Shown: piece after piece, positions 43,729 to 54,482 of the stretch
Position numbering within the stretch: the stretch's first letter is position 1
Layout: each line of letters starts with the position of its first letter
NCBI RefSeq assembly: GCF_002914585.1
Contig: NZ_PDDM01000023.1
Coordinates: 1 to 64,000 of the forward strand
From: Pseudanabaena sp. BC1403
GTDB taxonomy: Bacteria; Cyanobacteriota; Cyanobacteriia; Pseudanabaenales; Pseudanabaenaceae
DNA length: 64,000 nucleotides
Reading direction: 5' to 3'
The notes under the pieces: generated by a model
What the model was told of the DNA's origin: nothing
The model's input: the letters and a program-made list of their open reading frames with translations, nothing else
Databases searched by the model: none
Made by a program: the position numbers and the translations under genes

Positions 43729-44718
43729 ATGTCAAAAATTAGTTGTCTCCCTGATAAACGTTCCATAGAAATCAACAAATCCGATACGGTTTTAGAGGCT
43801 TTATTAGCAAATGGAATCGAGCATACCCATGTCTGCGGTGGAAATGCCTATTGTTCCACTTGTCGAATCATGATTTTAGATGGAGTGCAAAATTGTAGTC
43901 CCCCAACTAGCGCTGAAAGAGCTTTAGCTAAAAAACTGGATTTCCCTGTTCATGTTCGTCTTGCTTGCCAAACTAAGGTTACGGGAGATGTTTCGATTCG
44001 CCGCATGGTGATTGACAATGAGGACATTGATATTCTCGAAGGTCAGCTTGCTACTGGTGCTGTAAATAGCGATCGCAATGTAGCTTTGCTAGTTGCCACA
44101 ATTCGCGGAGCGACTAATTTTGATGAGGTGAACTTTCACTACGATATTGTCTATATCATGAGTCGCTATTTTCATCGAGTTCAGAAAGTCGTGGGTCAAT
44201 ACGGTGGGGTTATTCCTAACGTCATGGGCGTAAGAGTTATGGCAGTATTTGGATTTGAGAAAAACAGTAGTTTAGCCGCAGAGAGAGCGGTATGGGCGGG
44301 TTTAGAATTGCTTAAAACCATAGCGGAATTGAATGTTTTCTTAAAGAAGTTATCTTACAATCCGCTAAATGTGAGCATTGGTATTCATTATGGTGCAGCT
44401 GTTTTAATTCCGATAGATCCCAGCAAGCCCAATGTTCTTACGCCTTTGGGTGATATTGTGAATTCAGTCGGTCGAATTGAAGCTGCCAATCAAGAAGTTG
44501 GGAGTGATTTGTTGATTTCAGAATCAGTCTACAACCAAGTCAAAGACAAAGCGATTATCAATCGTAACGGTAATTTCAGCCTAGGTAAAACCGAGTTTAA
44601 GGTCTATGAAGTCACTGGTATGCAGGGAAATCCTCCTAAGGTAGCGAAAGCGCAAGAATCTACTGCTCCTGTACCTAAGAGATTCATGTCTTTTCTCCAG
44701 AAGTTCTTGTCTAAATAA
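43729..44718 (+). CDS. 2Fe-2S ferredoxin fused to a class III nucleotide-cyclase-like domain
   Basis: About 329 residues from ATG 43729, chosen because GAGG lies eight bases upstream; an ATG at 43711 would add six residues. Counting from 43711, ferredoxin ligands are Cys42, Cys48, Cys51 and Cys86 (VCGGNAYCSTCRI and RLACQ). A class III cyclase homology domain spans about 122-310 (VALLVATIRGATNFDEV, VMGVRVMAVFG, SIGIHYGAAVL, GDIVNSVGRIEAANQ). The two metal-binding Asp positions are replaced (Thr130 for the D of D-I-x-G-F-T; Val174 for the D of G-D), while the Asn and Arg of the VNxxxRxE motif remain. Probable redox-sensing pseudo-cyclase. Ends the operon. Confidence 0.85.
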   Translation: MSKISCLPDKRSIEINKSDTVLEALLANGIEHTHVCGGNAYCSTCRIMILDGVQNCSPPTSAERALAKKLDFPVHVRLACQTKVTGDVSIRRMVIDNEDIDILEGQLATGAVNSDRNVALLVATIRGATNFDEVNFHYDIVYIMSRYFHRVQKVVGQYGGVIPNVMGVRVMAVFGFEKNSSLAAERAVWAGLELLKTIAELNVFLKKLSYNPLNVSIGIHYGAAVLIPIDPSKPNVLTPLGDIVNSVGRIEAANQEVGSDLLISESVYNQVKDKAIINRNGNFSLGKTEFKVYEVTGMQGNPPKVAKAQESTAPVPKRFMSFLQKFLSK

Positions 44719-44777
44719 ATCTTCATTCTTAAATCTAGAAGAAAATCTATGTCTACTGAACATTATGATGTCATTAT

Positions 44778-44814
44778 TAAAAGAATTGCCCCGCTTAGCG
44801 GGGCAATTCTTTTA
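44778..44814 (+). terminator. operon terminator
   Basis: Perfect 17-bp arms (44778-44794, 44798-44814) around TTA, 59 bases after the cyclase-like gene, GC-rich core with flanking A and T runs. Confidence 0.85.
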
Positions 44815-44976
44815 GGCTTTGAAAACAGTTATAACTTCTCAGGCAGAATTAATCATTCTCTCATTTTCACATCAGGGTGACTTCAGGCAAAAGGTAAATA
44901 CTTAGATCAATACAAAAAGAACTAGTTCATTAATTAGTTCTCCAAAAGAATAAATTCTATATCGAGAGATAAAATC

Positions 44977-45330
44977 ATGAAAAAATTACTTCTAGCTTTC
45001 TTGCCTGCACTCTTACTCTCTGCAACTGCTACAGTTCCTGCCGCGAAAGCTCAAGATGCTATGCAAATGCCTTCCATAGAAGTAAAAATGAGAATCACCT
45101 TGACACCCTTCAATCTTGCTTATCTGGCGCATCAGGGCTATTTTACAAGCCAAGGTATTCCTGATTCTGAGGGTCTAATGAAAGGCTTTAACGATGGTTC
45201 GATTACCGCAGCTCAACTGGTAAAGGCAGCAGTCAACGACAAACGACTACCTGCTGCATTCTTGACGAATGATTCCTATATCTCCGCAGTTAAGAACCAG
45301 TTATATACTCTCTCTCTCTCAGCTCGTTAA
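44977..45330 (+). CDS. small exported protein, unknown
   Basis: 117 residues with a clear signal peptide (KKLLLAFLPALLLSATATVP, cleavage near AKA/QDA). The mature part is about 90 residues, with FNLAYLAHQGYFTSQGIPDS and a helical C-terminus. No cysteine pairs and no family recognised. The ATG follows a GAGAGATAAAATC leader. Isolated between the operon terminator and a miniature element. Confidence 0.65.
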   Translation: MKKLLLAFLPALLLSATATVPAAKAQDAMQMPSIEVKMRITLTPFNLAYLAHQGYFTSQGIPDSEGLMKGFNDGSITAAQLVKAAVNDKRLPAAFLTNDSYISAVKNQLYTLSLSAR

Positions 45331-45394
45331 GACCGATTAGGATTTACAAATAGACTAGTAGATGTAGAAGCAATTCATGAATTACTTCTACGGT

Positions 45395-45497
45395 AATACC
45401 AATCCACAAGAGGGTGACGACACTTTTGTGGATTAAAAATATACCCAGCAAGGGTTCTAAAACACAAAATGGCTACGCCATTTTGTGTTTTAGAATA
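45395..45497 (+). repeat. family-1 miniature element (AATACCAA left end)
   Basis: About 103 bases, same order as 33572-33676: AATACCAATCCAC, hairpin ending CACTTTTGTGGATT, AGCAAGGGTTCTAAAACACA, and hairpin around ATGGCTACGCCAT. The right terminus (TTTTAGAATA) has lost the GGTATT match. It lies in the 279-base gap before the glucosidase gene. Confidence 0.7.
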
Positions 45498-45609
45498 AAA
45501 TAAGGCTTTCAGGGTATTTTTGCGTAAGTCCTAATTAGGATAGGAGGCTTACGCGATTTCACTCAATTCCTATTGCTTAGCAAAAGTAGAAATACTCCTT
45601 TAGAGAAAT

Positions 45610-48258
45610 ATGATGAATCCAGAGCAAGTTAGATTAGTAGAAACTAGAAACGGAAAACCTTGGAAGCAATGGGGATCTTATCTTAGCGAGCGGCAATGGG
45701 GAACTGTTCGCGAAGACTATAGCGCTTCGGGAACTGCTTGGGACTATTTTTCTCACGATCAGTCTCGCTCGCGTGCCTATCGATGGGGAGAAGATGGGCT
45801 TGCTGGTATTTCTGACGATCATCAGTTTCTCTGCTTTGCGATCGCACTCTGGAATGGAACCGATCCGATTATTAAAGAAAGATTGTTTGGGTTAACTGGC
45901 AGCGAAGGCAATCATGGTGAAGATGTTAAGGAGTATTACTTTTATCTAGATAATACGCCCACACATTCCTACATGAAATATCTGTACAAGTATCCTCAAG
46001 GAGCTTTCCCCTACGAACAACTTGTAAAAGGGAATCAACAGCGCAGTCGAAATGAACGAGAACTTGAGTTATTGGATACAGGTGTATTTGATAGCGATCG
46101 CTACTTTGATGTGGTTGTTGAATATGCTAAAAATTCGCCGCAGGATATAACAATCCAAATCAGCATTACCAATCACGCGCCTGACGCACAGACGATTCAC
46201 CTGTTACCGTCGCTGTGGTTTCGGAATACTTGGGTTTGGGACAATAGCAAGAAACCCTCACTTAAGGCTCATTCTTCAGACATGATTGCGGCAAGTCATG
46301 AGCAATTAGGGCAAATGTGGCTCTATTGTCCAGAGAGTAAAGAATTACTATTTACAGAAAATGAAACCAACTATCAGCGGCTATTTGGAACTGCAAATAG
46401 CTCTCAATATGTAAAGGATGGCATTAATGATTATATTGTCAATGGTAAAGCATCGCTAAATCCTCAGCAACAAGGCACAAAAGCTGCTGCTCATTATGAA
46501 CTAGCGATCGCATCGGGTGAGACTAAAGTTGTCAGATTGCGATTGAGCGATATTGCCCCTGATGTCCTCGTTTTGGGAGTAGAAGCCGAAATTGTGGCAA
46601 CGAGACTGCGCGAAGCTAATGAGTTCTATCAACAAATCTCTCCATTTGCGATGACGGATGATATGCGAAATGTCCAGAGACAAGCTTTTGCAGGAATGTT
46701 ATGGAGCAAACAGTACTATAACTATCTCGTAAAACCTTGGTTAGAGGGCGATCCAGCTACACCAACTCCACCAAGCGAGCGCCTCAACGGACGAAATGCT
46801 AAATGGTTTCATTTGGAATCTGAAGAGATTCTTTCGATGCCAGACAAATGGGAATATCCTTGGTTTGCGGCTTGGGATTTGGCTTTCCATACGATTCCGA
46901 TCGCGATGATTGATCCAGATTTTGCTAAACGACAACTTGACGTGATTACTCGCGAATGGTTTATGCACCCAAATGGGCAAATCCCAGCCTACGAGTGGGC
47001 TTTTGGTGATGTCAATCCTCCTGTTCATGCATGGGCGACCTATCGGGTTTATAAGATTGAGCAGAAGATGTATGGCAAAGGCGATCGTAAATTCTTAGAG
47101 CGGGTTTTTCAGAAACTTTTGTTAAACTTCACTTGGTGGGTAAATCGCAAAGATCGCGAAGGAAAAAATGTTTTTGAAGGCGGCTTTTTGGGATTAGATA
47201 ACATTGGAGTATTTGATCGTAGTGCTGAACTCCCCACGGGCGGATATATTGAGCAAGCCGATGGTACTAGCTGGATGGGCATGTATTGCTTAAACATGCT
47301 AACAATCGCCTTAGAACTAGCAAAAGAGAATCACGTTTATGAAGACATTGCCACGAAATTCTTTGAGCATTTTCTCTACATTGCTGATGCAATGAACAAA
47401 GTTGGAGAGAAGCATACAGAACTCTGGGACGAGGAAGATGGCTTTTACTACGATGTTCTTAATCTACCCTCTGGTAATCAACTAAAACTAAAAGTGCGAT
47501 CGCTAGTGGGGTTAATTCCTCTCTTTGCAGTACAAACATTAGATCCCGAACTACTAGATCAATTGCCCGAATTCAAAAATAGAATGCAATGGTTTATCAC
47601 CCATCATCCTGAGCTAACTCAAAATGTCTCTTGCATGGAAACCTGTGGGATGCAAGCTAGAAGGTTACTTGCGATCTGCTATCGCGATAAACTCCAACGC
47701 ATTTTAACCAAAATGTTAGATGAGAGTGAATTTTTAGGCGCATATGGTATTCGTGCACTCTCTAAATTCCATAAAGATCACCCCTATATTTGGAGAGCTA
47801 AAGGTAGTGAATATAGAGTCGATTACGAACCTGCTGAATCTTCAAGCGGTCTGTTTGGTGGAAATTCTAACTGGCGTGGACCAATTTGGATGCCAGTAAA
47901 TTTCCTCATTATCGAATCCCTACAAAAATTCCATCATTTCTATGGTGATAGCTTTAAAATCGAGTATCCTAATGGCTCAGGAAATTTGATGACTTTAAAT
48001 GATGTTGCTGCCAAGCTATCTCAACGCTTAATTAATATCTTTGTAAGAGATACGCATGGCGATCGCCCTTTAAACGATCCACAAAAAATCAAAAAATCAA
48101 AATTCGATACTGATGCTAACTGGAAAGATTTAGTGTTGTTCTATGAATATTTTCATGGTGATAATGGCTCAGGGATTGGCGCTAGTCATCAAACTGGATG
48201 GACAGGGCTGGTGGCAAAACTAATTCAACAATCAAGTGAATATTCTGATAAGAATTAA
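45610..48258 (+). CDS. GH63-type glucosidase (MGH1-like glycoside hydrolase)
   Basis: 882 residues, full length for the cyanobacterial/bacterial GH63-like glucosidase family. It has an N-terminal beta-sandwich ([38 protein letters not shown]) and a large (alpha/alpha)6 barrel with [40 protein letters not shown] and [19 protein letters not shown]. Related enzymes hydrolyse alpha-glucosyl or mannosylglycerate-type linkages. No signal peptide, so cytoplasmic. The exact substrate (glucosylglycerate, kojibiose-like or glycan) cannot be read from sequence. Transcribed alone; a double hairpin follows its 3' end. Confidence 0.85.
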   Translation: MMNPEQVRLVETRNGKPWKQWGSYLSERQWGTVREDYSASGTAWDYFSHDQSRSRAYRWGEDGLAGISDDHQFLCFAIALWNGTDPIIKERLFGLTGSEGNHGEDVKEYYFYLDNTPTHSYMKYLYKYPQGAFPYEQLVKGNQQRSRNERELELLDTGVFDSDRYFDVVVEYAKNSPQDITIQISITNHAPDAQTIHLLPSLWFRNTWVWDNSKKPSLKAHSSDMIAASHEQLGQMWLYCPESKELLFTENETNYQRLFGTANSSQYVKDGINDYIVNGKASLNPQQQGTKAAAHYELAIASGETKVVRLRLSDIAPDVLVLGVEAEIVATRLREANEFYQQISPFAMTDDMRNVQRQAFAGMLWSKQYYNYLVKPWLEGDPATPTPPSERLNGRNAKWFHLESEEILSMPDKWEYPWFAAWDLAFHTIPIAMIDPDFAKRQLDVITREWFMHPNGQIPAYEWAFGDVNPPVHAWATYRVYKIEQKMYGKGDRKFLERVFQKLLLNFTWWVNRKDREGKNVFEGGFLGLDNIGVFDRSAELPTGGYIEQADGTSWMGMYCLNMLTIALELAKENHVYEDIATKFFEHFLYIADAMNKVGEKHTELWDEEDGFYYDVLNLPSGNQLKLKVRSLVGLIPLFAVQTLDPELLDQLPEFKNRMQWFITHHPELTQNVSCMETCGMQARRLLAICYRDKLQRILTKMLDESEFLGAYGIRALSKFHKDHPYIWRAKGSEYRVDYEPAESSSGLFGGNSNWRGPIWMPVNFLIIESLQKFHHFYGDSFKIEYPNGSGNLMTLNDVAAKLSQRLINIFVRDTHGDRPLNDPQKIKKSKFDTDANWKDLVLFYEYFHGDNGSGIGASHQTGWTGLVAKLIQQSSEYSDKN

Positions 48259-48376
48259 GACTCACGCAACCGCTTTGAGTATTTCCCCAAAAGTATCTCC
48301 TTCTATTAGAGGTTAGTGGTATCAACCAGTTACCTCTATACTTTTTTCCAATATTTCCTAGCCACTAACTCACTGT

Positions 48377-48469
48377 CACTAGTTTTAAAATCGCATTATA
48401 GCGATTTTAAAACTAGTGAAGTACAGTGGTTTGTTTCCCCGCCGACGGCGGGGAAACAAACCACTGTAC
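48377..48469. terminator. tandem double hairpin between convergent genes
   Basis: Two adjacent palindromes: 48377-48418 (18-bp arms, ATTATA loop) and 48421-48469 (23-bp perfect arms, GAC loop). They lie in the 309-base gap between the convergent glucosidase and glycosyltransferase genes and could terminate both; nothing else is seen there. Confidence 0.75.
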
Positions 48470-48567
48470 CTCGCTTGCTTAAGAATCTCTAAATATATGC
48501 TAACTTAACTAATTCTCATTTGTTAGTTGACTATTACTTTAAAAAGTTGATCAGTAAAGACATTAAC

Positions 48568-49548
48568 TTACTTTGTTTTACCGCTTTGCGTAAGTCTTAA
48601 CCTATTAGAAATAAATTGAAAAGCATACATTAATACTATTGTTGCTTTCCATCCTAGTAGATTGTATGTATTCTCAAATTTTGAATTTCCATCTGGTCTG
48701 AATTTTTGGTTTCCAGATAAATCATTAGATGTCTTATAGCAAGTATTAGCCTCTTTGAATGCCCCTAACATCGCATAGCTTTTAGCCACAAAAAAATACT
48801 TACAAGCAAGTACATCATGATATTTACTGTTCCATAATTCTTTTTCTTTTAGACAGAAACTAATTTTATCCAAAAGAAATTTGACTGAATTTGGATATTT
48901 AATTCCTTGTCCATGAGAAGCGGTAATTGAGTTATATATGCGATAAAAATAGTTGCAACCCTCCATATAACTAAATTTAGCTCCAGAGAATGCTAGCCTA
49001 ATGAAAAAATCATAATCTTCAGCAATTCTTAGAGATTCATCAAATCCTGACATCCTTTCAATCACTTCACGTTTGTATAAGCAAGATCCAATATGAATAG
49101 TGTTATTACTAATTACATAATAAGTCATGTCGTCCGCAGACTGATTTGTAATGTAGTTTAATGATTTAATTGAATTATCATCATTATAAACTTGATGGCA
49201 CCAATCACTATAAACTAGATCTTTACCTGATACTTTTAAAAACTCTATTTGCTCCTTTATCTTCACAGGAGAAATATAGTCATCAGAATCTATAAACTGA
49301 ATATAATGCCCTTTACTAATTTGAAATCCTCGATTGCGAGATGCACTTGGTCCGCTATTTGGATAACTTGCCAATCTAATTTTATTTCCATATTTTTTAA
49401 TTATAGACAGACTGGCATCCGTAGAACCATCATCAATAACAATTACTTCTATGGGTTTATATGTCTGCGAAAGAGCTGAATCAATACAATCGCCAATCCA
49501 TTTTTCAGCATTGTAACAAGGAATGATAATTGAAACCAGTTCAGTCAT
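48568..49548 (-). CDS. family 2 glycosyltransferase
   Basis: 326 residues, GT-A fold. N-terminal VSIIIPCYNAEKWIGDCIDSALSQ, the nucleotide-binding VIVIDDGSTDASL, SASRNRGFQISKG, and the metal-binding D-x-D as IQFIDSDDYISP; FDESLRIAEDYDFFIRLAFSG is the typical acceptor-side segment with the catalytic base. The C-terminus (about 240-326) is less conserved and helical. It starts one base after the stop of the second glycosyltransferase gene, so the two are translationally coupled and likely act on one polysaccharide or glycoconjugate. Codon use is AT-rich. Confidence 0.92.
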   Translation of the reverse strand: MTELVSIIIPCYNAEKWIGDCIDSALSQTYKPIEVIVIDDGSTDASLSIIKKYGNKIRLASYPNSGPSASRNRGFQISKGHYIQFIDSDDYISPVKIKEQIEFLKVSGKDLVYSDWCHQVYNDDNSIKSLNYITNQSADDMTYYVISNNTIHIGSCLYKREVIERMSGFDESLRIAEDYDFFIRLAFSGAKFSYMEGCNYFYRIYNSITASHGQGIKYPNSVKFLLDKISFCLKEKELWNSKYHDVLACKYFFVAKSYAMLGAFKEANTCYKTSNDLSGNQKFRPDGNSKFENTYNLLGWKATIVLMYAFQFISNRLRLTQSGKTK

Positions 49549-49549
49549 A

Positions 49550-50602
49550 CTAATATTGCCTAATAGATGCTTCTACAAGCTTATTTTTTAATGCTCCGAC
49601 ATAAAATCGCGAAAAAACAAAGAAAGGGTTTTTAAAGAGCAAAGATACGAGAGCAGCAAGCCCTGCAAATCCTATATTCATAGCAGCTTCTCTTACAGCA
49701 ACTTGAACGGACAATTGATATATACGCTGTTTAATATCTTTCCTCTGATTAGCTGGGAATTTTGTCATAACGCTTGAAAGCATCTGTATGGCTTCCTTCT
49801 CAAATTTTATCCAAGATGAAACTGTCTTCGCTCCTTCATGAAGTTTAGCAGTTGATAGACATGAGTTGATAGTTGTCAATCTAGTTATACTTTTACTTAG
49901 AAGAAGATTGATATATAAGCTATAGTCTATTATATAGTGAAAGTCTTCACTCATTGCTCCAACTTGTTTAACAAGACTGAGATTCAAAAAAGTTGAAGGC
50001 TGTGACATCCCTACCTCGCCCTGAAAGCATAGAGCTAGATCTAATGCTGAAATTGATTGATGTGGTATCCATTCAATACATTTCTCTGAGGTAATTATTC
50101 TGCCAGAGCCTACTAGAATATCCGAGTTTCTTTCTTTCCAAACATATGCCACATTATACAAAGAACCCAAGTTCAATATGTCATCAGAATTTATCCAATT
50201 GAAAATCATCCCAGTAGATTTCCTTATACCCTTATTAATTGCATTACTTTGTCCCGAGTCTTTTTCACTAACCCAATAGGACAAACATTTTTCGTACTTC
50301 TTGATTATTTCAACAGAATCATCATTGCTTTCCCCGTCAATAACAATGTATTCAAGGTTAGGATAACCCTGTAGCAGAACCGAACGAATTGTCTCCTCTA
50401 TAAAATGCCCGTAGTTATAGTTTGGAGTAACTATACTAATTCTTGGCCACTCTGAGCCATCAGACATTTTGCCAAGAATTAGTTCTGTCTGTTCTGTCCA
50501 AGGCCAGCCTGTTTTTCCTTCTGGAGGAGGAGGTAAATCTTGTAATGTCAGAGCGGTATTTACAAGTTCCATGCTAGTCAAAGTTGTTAAATCGGTTTGC
50601 AT
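49550..50602 (-). CDS. family 2 glycosyltransferase
   Basis: About 350 residues from ATG 50602; the frame stays open to a TTG at 50668 inside a miniature element, which I reject as start, and another ATG exists at 50572. The N-terminal LQDLPPPPEGKTGWPWTEQT is followed by the GT2 core ISIVTPNYNYGHFIEETIRS, YIVIDGESNDDSVEIIKKYE, DSGQSNAINKGIRKSTGMIF and DxD-like NWINSDDIL. This resembles WcaA/WcaE-type sugar transferases with the Pro-rich lead sequence found in cyanobacteria. It is first in a two-gene operon. Confidence 0.88.
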   Translation of the reverse strand: MQTDLTTLTSMELVNTALTLQDLPPPPEGKTGWPWTEQTELILGKMSDGSEWPRISIVTPNYNYGHFIEETIRSVLLQGYPNLEYIVIDGESNDDSVEIIKKYEKCLSYWVSEKDSGQSNAINKGIRKSTGMIFNWINSDDILNLGSLYNVAYVWKERNSDILVGSGRIITSEKCIEWIPHQSISALDLALCFQGEVGMSQPSTFLNLSLVKQVGAMSEDFHYIIDYSLYINLLLSKSITRLTTINSCLSTAKLHEGAKTVSSWIKFEKEAIQMLSSVMTKFPANQRKDIKQRIYQLSVQVAVREAAMNIGFAGLAALVSLLFKNPFFVFSRFYVGALKNKLVEASIRQY

Positions 50603-50662
50603 AGCCAATATAGTGCTTTGAGTGCAGTTTCTAAATAAATATTCTTCAACAGCATTCTTTAT

Positions 50663-50793
50663 CAGCAATTCTCATTATAAGAATCGGTTGTTTGAAAGCC
50701 CGCCAATGGCGGGCTTTCAAACAACCGATTTTAGTGTTTCCAGCGCCTTCGGCGCTGGAAACACTAAAATCGGTTTCATAATGAGAATTGCTG
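50663..50793. repeat. family-3 double-hairpin element (CAGCAATTCTCATTAT termini)
   Basis: 131 bases with 16-bp terminal inverted repeats CAGCAATTCTCATTAT and ATAATGAGAATTGCTG, enclosing two large hairpins. The first is built on AATCGGTTGTTTGAAAGCCC; the second on TTAGTGTTTCCAGCGCC. Same termini as 57918-58046 but unrelated hairpin sequences. It separates the glycosyltransferase operon from tgt. Confidence 0.8.
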
Positions 50794-50893
50794 ATTCTTT
50801 ATCGTCTGTAACACAATATGAATCTGAGTGCGATACAATTAAAAATTGTTTAAACCTGTTCACAAACATAAAATATTAAAATTAGGATTGTAA

Positions 50894-52398
<1,505 letters not shown>

Positions 52399-52554
52399 AT
52401 TGTATTTATAAATACATTTGTATTTGACTGATTTTGTTAGCTTCCAATATATGCATCCAAACAAATGTAACTAGACTTAATATTAGGTAGTCGAAACCTA
52501 ACTTATGAAATTGGTTATAAATGTTGAACATATTTTCTTTTATGGTGTGAAGGA

Positions 52555-54285
52555 ATGAAAAAAGTCAGTAATCTCTCAGTTCTATTAGGCTTGAGCTTGC
52601 TAGCTACGGCTACAGGCGCAAATGCTGAGACGCAAAATCAAGTTCGAGTTCAGGATCAATCTACATCTGCTCCAGTAATACAGTCATCACTTCCTGTAAC
52701 AGAAGTAAAGCTGAACGAATCACAAACGATTCGTGCTATTAACACAGAGTTAAATCGCCCTAAGGAAGTAGCTCAAAACGTCACTTCTGTATCTCAATTG
52801 AGTGATGTTAAGCCTACAGATTGGGCTTTCACTGCTTTACAATCTTTAGTTGAGCGCTACGGCTGTATTGCAGGTTATCCTGACCGTACCTTTCGCGGTA
52901 AACAAGCAACTAGCCGTTATGAATTTGCTGCTGGTTTGAATGCTTGTTTAGACAAGATCAACGAAATCATTTCCGCAGGACTAGCCGATAAGGTCAGCAA
53001 AGAAGACCTCGCTACCTTGCAAAAGCTTCAAGAAGAGTTTGCAGCGGAACTAGCGACTCTACGTGGTCGTGTTGATGCATTAGATGCAAAGGTCGAGAAG
53101 CTAGAAGCTCAACAGTTCTCTACTACCACCAAGCTTAGTGGTTTAGCATTCTTTAACGTCACTGGTGGTTCAGGAGCAAACGTAAAGAAAGATCCTACAG
53201 GAACTCCAGTTGGAAATGCGCCAAATACAACCATGAGTGGGTTGGTATGGCTGACTCTAAATACTTCATTTACAGGGAAGGATAGTCTAACAACCCAACT
53301 CGCTGTTGGTAATGGTAATTCAGCTTACTCAACAGCTTATGGCACAGGGTCATTCTTCAATACCACAGCGACTACTTTTACTAATCAAACGGCTGGAGAA
53401 TCGGCTAATACTTTCATTTTGCGCGAGCTTTCTTACCAATTCCCTGTGTTTGAAAAAGCAACTTTAGTTGTCGGTCCTCGCGTCAACTTCTACAAGTACT
53501 TTGACGGAAACAGATTCATCTATCCTTGGAACACTACTTTTGCCTCCATTAACAACTCATTGTTGACCGATGCTAAGCGTGGAGCTGGGGCAGTGTTCAT
53601 GACTCCTCTCGGTGACCTATTCGATTTCAAAGTTGGATACTTGGCTGAAAGTAACGAATTTTTCCCTGGAGCTATATCTTCAGCAGCTAATCCAAGCAGA
53701 GGTTTATTTGGTGGCACCAATAATTTAACTGCAGAACTTGGTTTCAAGCCCAGCGATTCCTTTAAGCTCCGACTCATATACAGTCATGGAAATATTGCTG
53801 GGAATGGTGGAACTACTATTGGAGGTACTCCATCTTTTCAAGGCATTGCGACTGTTGCTACTGGCATAAACAATGCACAGTCAGATGTTTTTGCGGCTAA
53901 CTTTGACTGGTTGGTTACCAAAGGCTTTGGTCTGTTTGGTAGATATGGATATGGCACTACTAACATCAACCTCACTGCTGGTGGCTCCACCAATGTCAAT
54001 CAGTATACTTTCCAAGTAGGTGCGGCTTTCCCTGACTTGTTCAAAGAAGGTGCTCTTGGCTTGATCTCCTTTGCGGTTCCATACAAGTTTGGAGATAGTA
54101 GCAACGTAATTACTTCTGGTCGAGGTAATGATGGTACTCAACTTGATCTTGAAGTGTCTTATGTGTATCCTGTCACTAAGAACATTTCTCTAGTGCCTTC
54201 TGCTTACTTCATCTTTAGTCCTAATAACTTCTCCGATAATCCAACTGTATTTATTGGTAACTTGCAGGCAGTGTTTAGCTTCTAA
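52555..54285 (+). CDS. outer-membrane iron-uptake-type porin (SLH + OprB)
   Basis: 576 residues. The signal peptide (KVSNLSVLLGLSLLATATGA) is followed by an SLH domain (about 80-135, SDVKPTDWAFTALQSLVERY, then CIAGYPDRTF), which anchors to cell-wall polysaccharide. A coiled coil (about 140-190, LQKLQEEFAAELATLRGRVD) leads to an OprB-type beta barrel ending in a C-terminal aromatic residue (NLQAVFSF). This is the common cyanobacterial major outer-membrane porin architecture, some members of which support iron uptake. A terminator follows, so it is monocistronic. Confidence 0.94.
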   Translation: MKKVSNLSVLLGLSLLATATGANAETQNQVRVQDQSTSAPVIQSSLPVTEVKLNESQTIRAINTELNRPKEVAQNVTSVSQLSDVKPTDWAFTALQSLVERYGCIAGYPDRTFRGKQATSRYEFAAGLNACLDKINEIISAGLADKVSKEDLATLQKLQEEFAAELATLRGRVDALDAKVEKLEAQQFSTTTKLSGLAFFNVTGGSGANVKKDPTGTPVGNAPNTTMSGLVWLTLNTSFTGKDSLTTQLAVGNGNSAYSTAYGTGSFFNTTATTFTNQTAGESANTFILRELSYQFPVFEKATLVVGPRVNFYKYFDGNRFIYPWNTTFASINNSLLTDAKRGAGAVFMTPLGDLFDFKVGYLAESNEFFPGAISSAANPSRGLFGGTNNLTAELGFKPSDSFKLRLIYSHGNIAGNGGTTIGGTPSFQGIATVATGINNAQSDVFAANFDWLVTKGFGLFGRYGYGTTNINLTAGGSTNVNQYTFQVGAAFPDLFKEGALGLISFAVPYKFGDSSNVITSGRGNDGTQLDLEVSYVYPVTKNISLVPSAYFIFSPNNFSDNPTVFIGNLQAVFSF

Positions 54286-54303
54286 TTACGAATTGTAAGC
54301 TTC

Positions 54304-54344
54304 CAAATACAAAAGGGTGTGCAAGGCACACCCTTTTGTATTTG
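54304..54344 (+). terminator. porin gene terminator
   Basis: Perfect 19-bp arms with AAG loop (arms 54304-54322, 54326-54344), beginning 18 bases after the porin stop. Confidence 0.85.
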
Positions 54345-54482
54345 CAGGAAATCTCTAAGTGACTCAAGTAGTTAGTAATACATTTGTTGAAGATAATATT
54401 TGCTAGCTTCTAAATCAGTGTAGATTTCTTGTATTAATTTTTTTTACTCGCAGTACATTCAATCTGTTCAAGGTGTGAAGGC

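Noticed and set aside
49550-50668. TTG start at 50668 for the second glycosyltransferase
   Set aside because: The extra N-terminal residues are encoded by the inverted terminus of the family-3 element; an internal ATG gives a normal family start.
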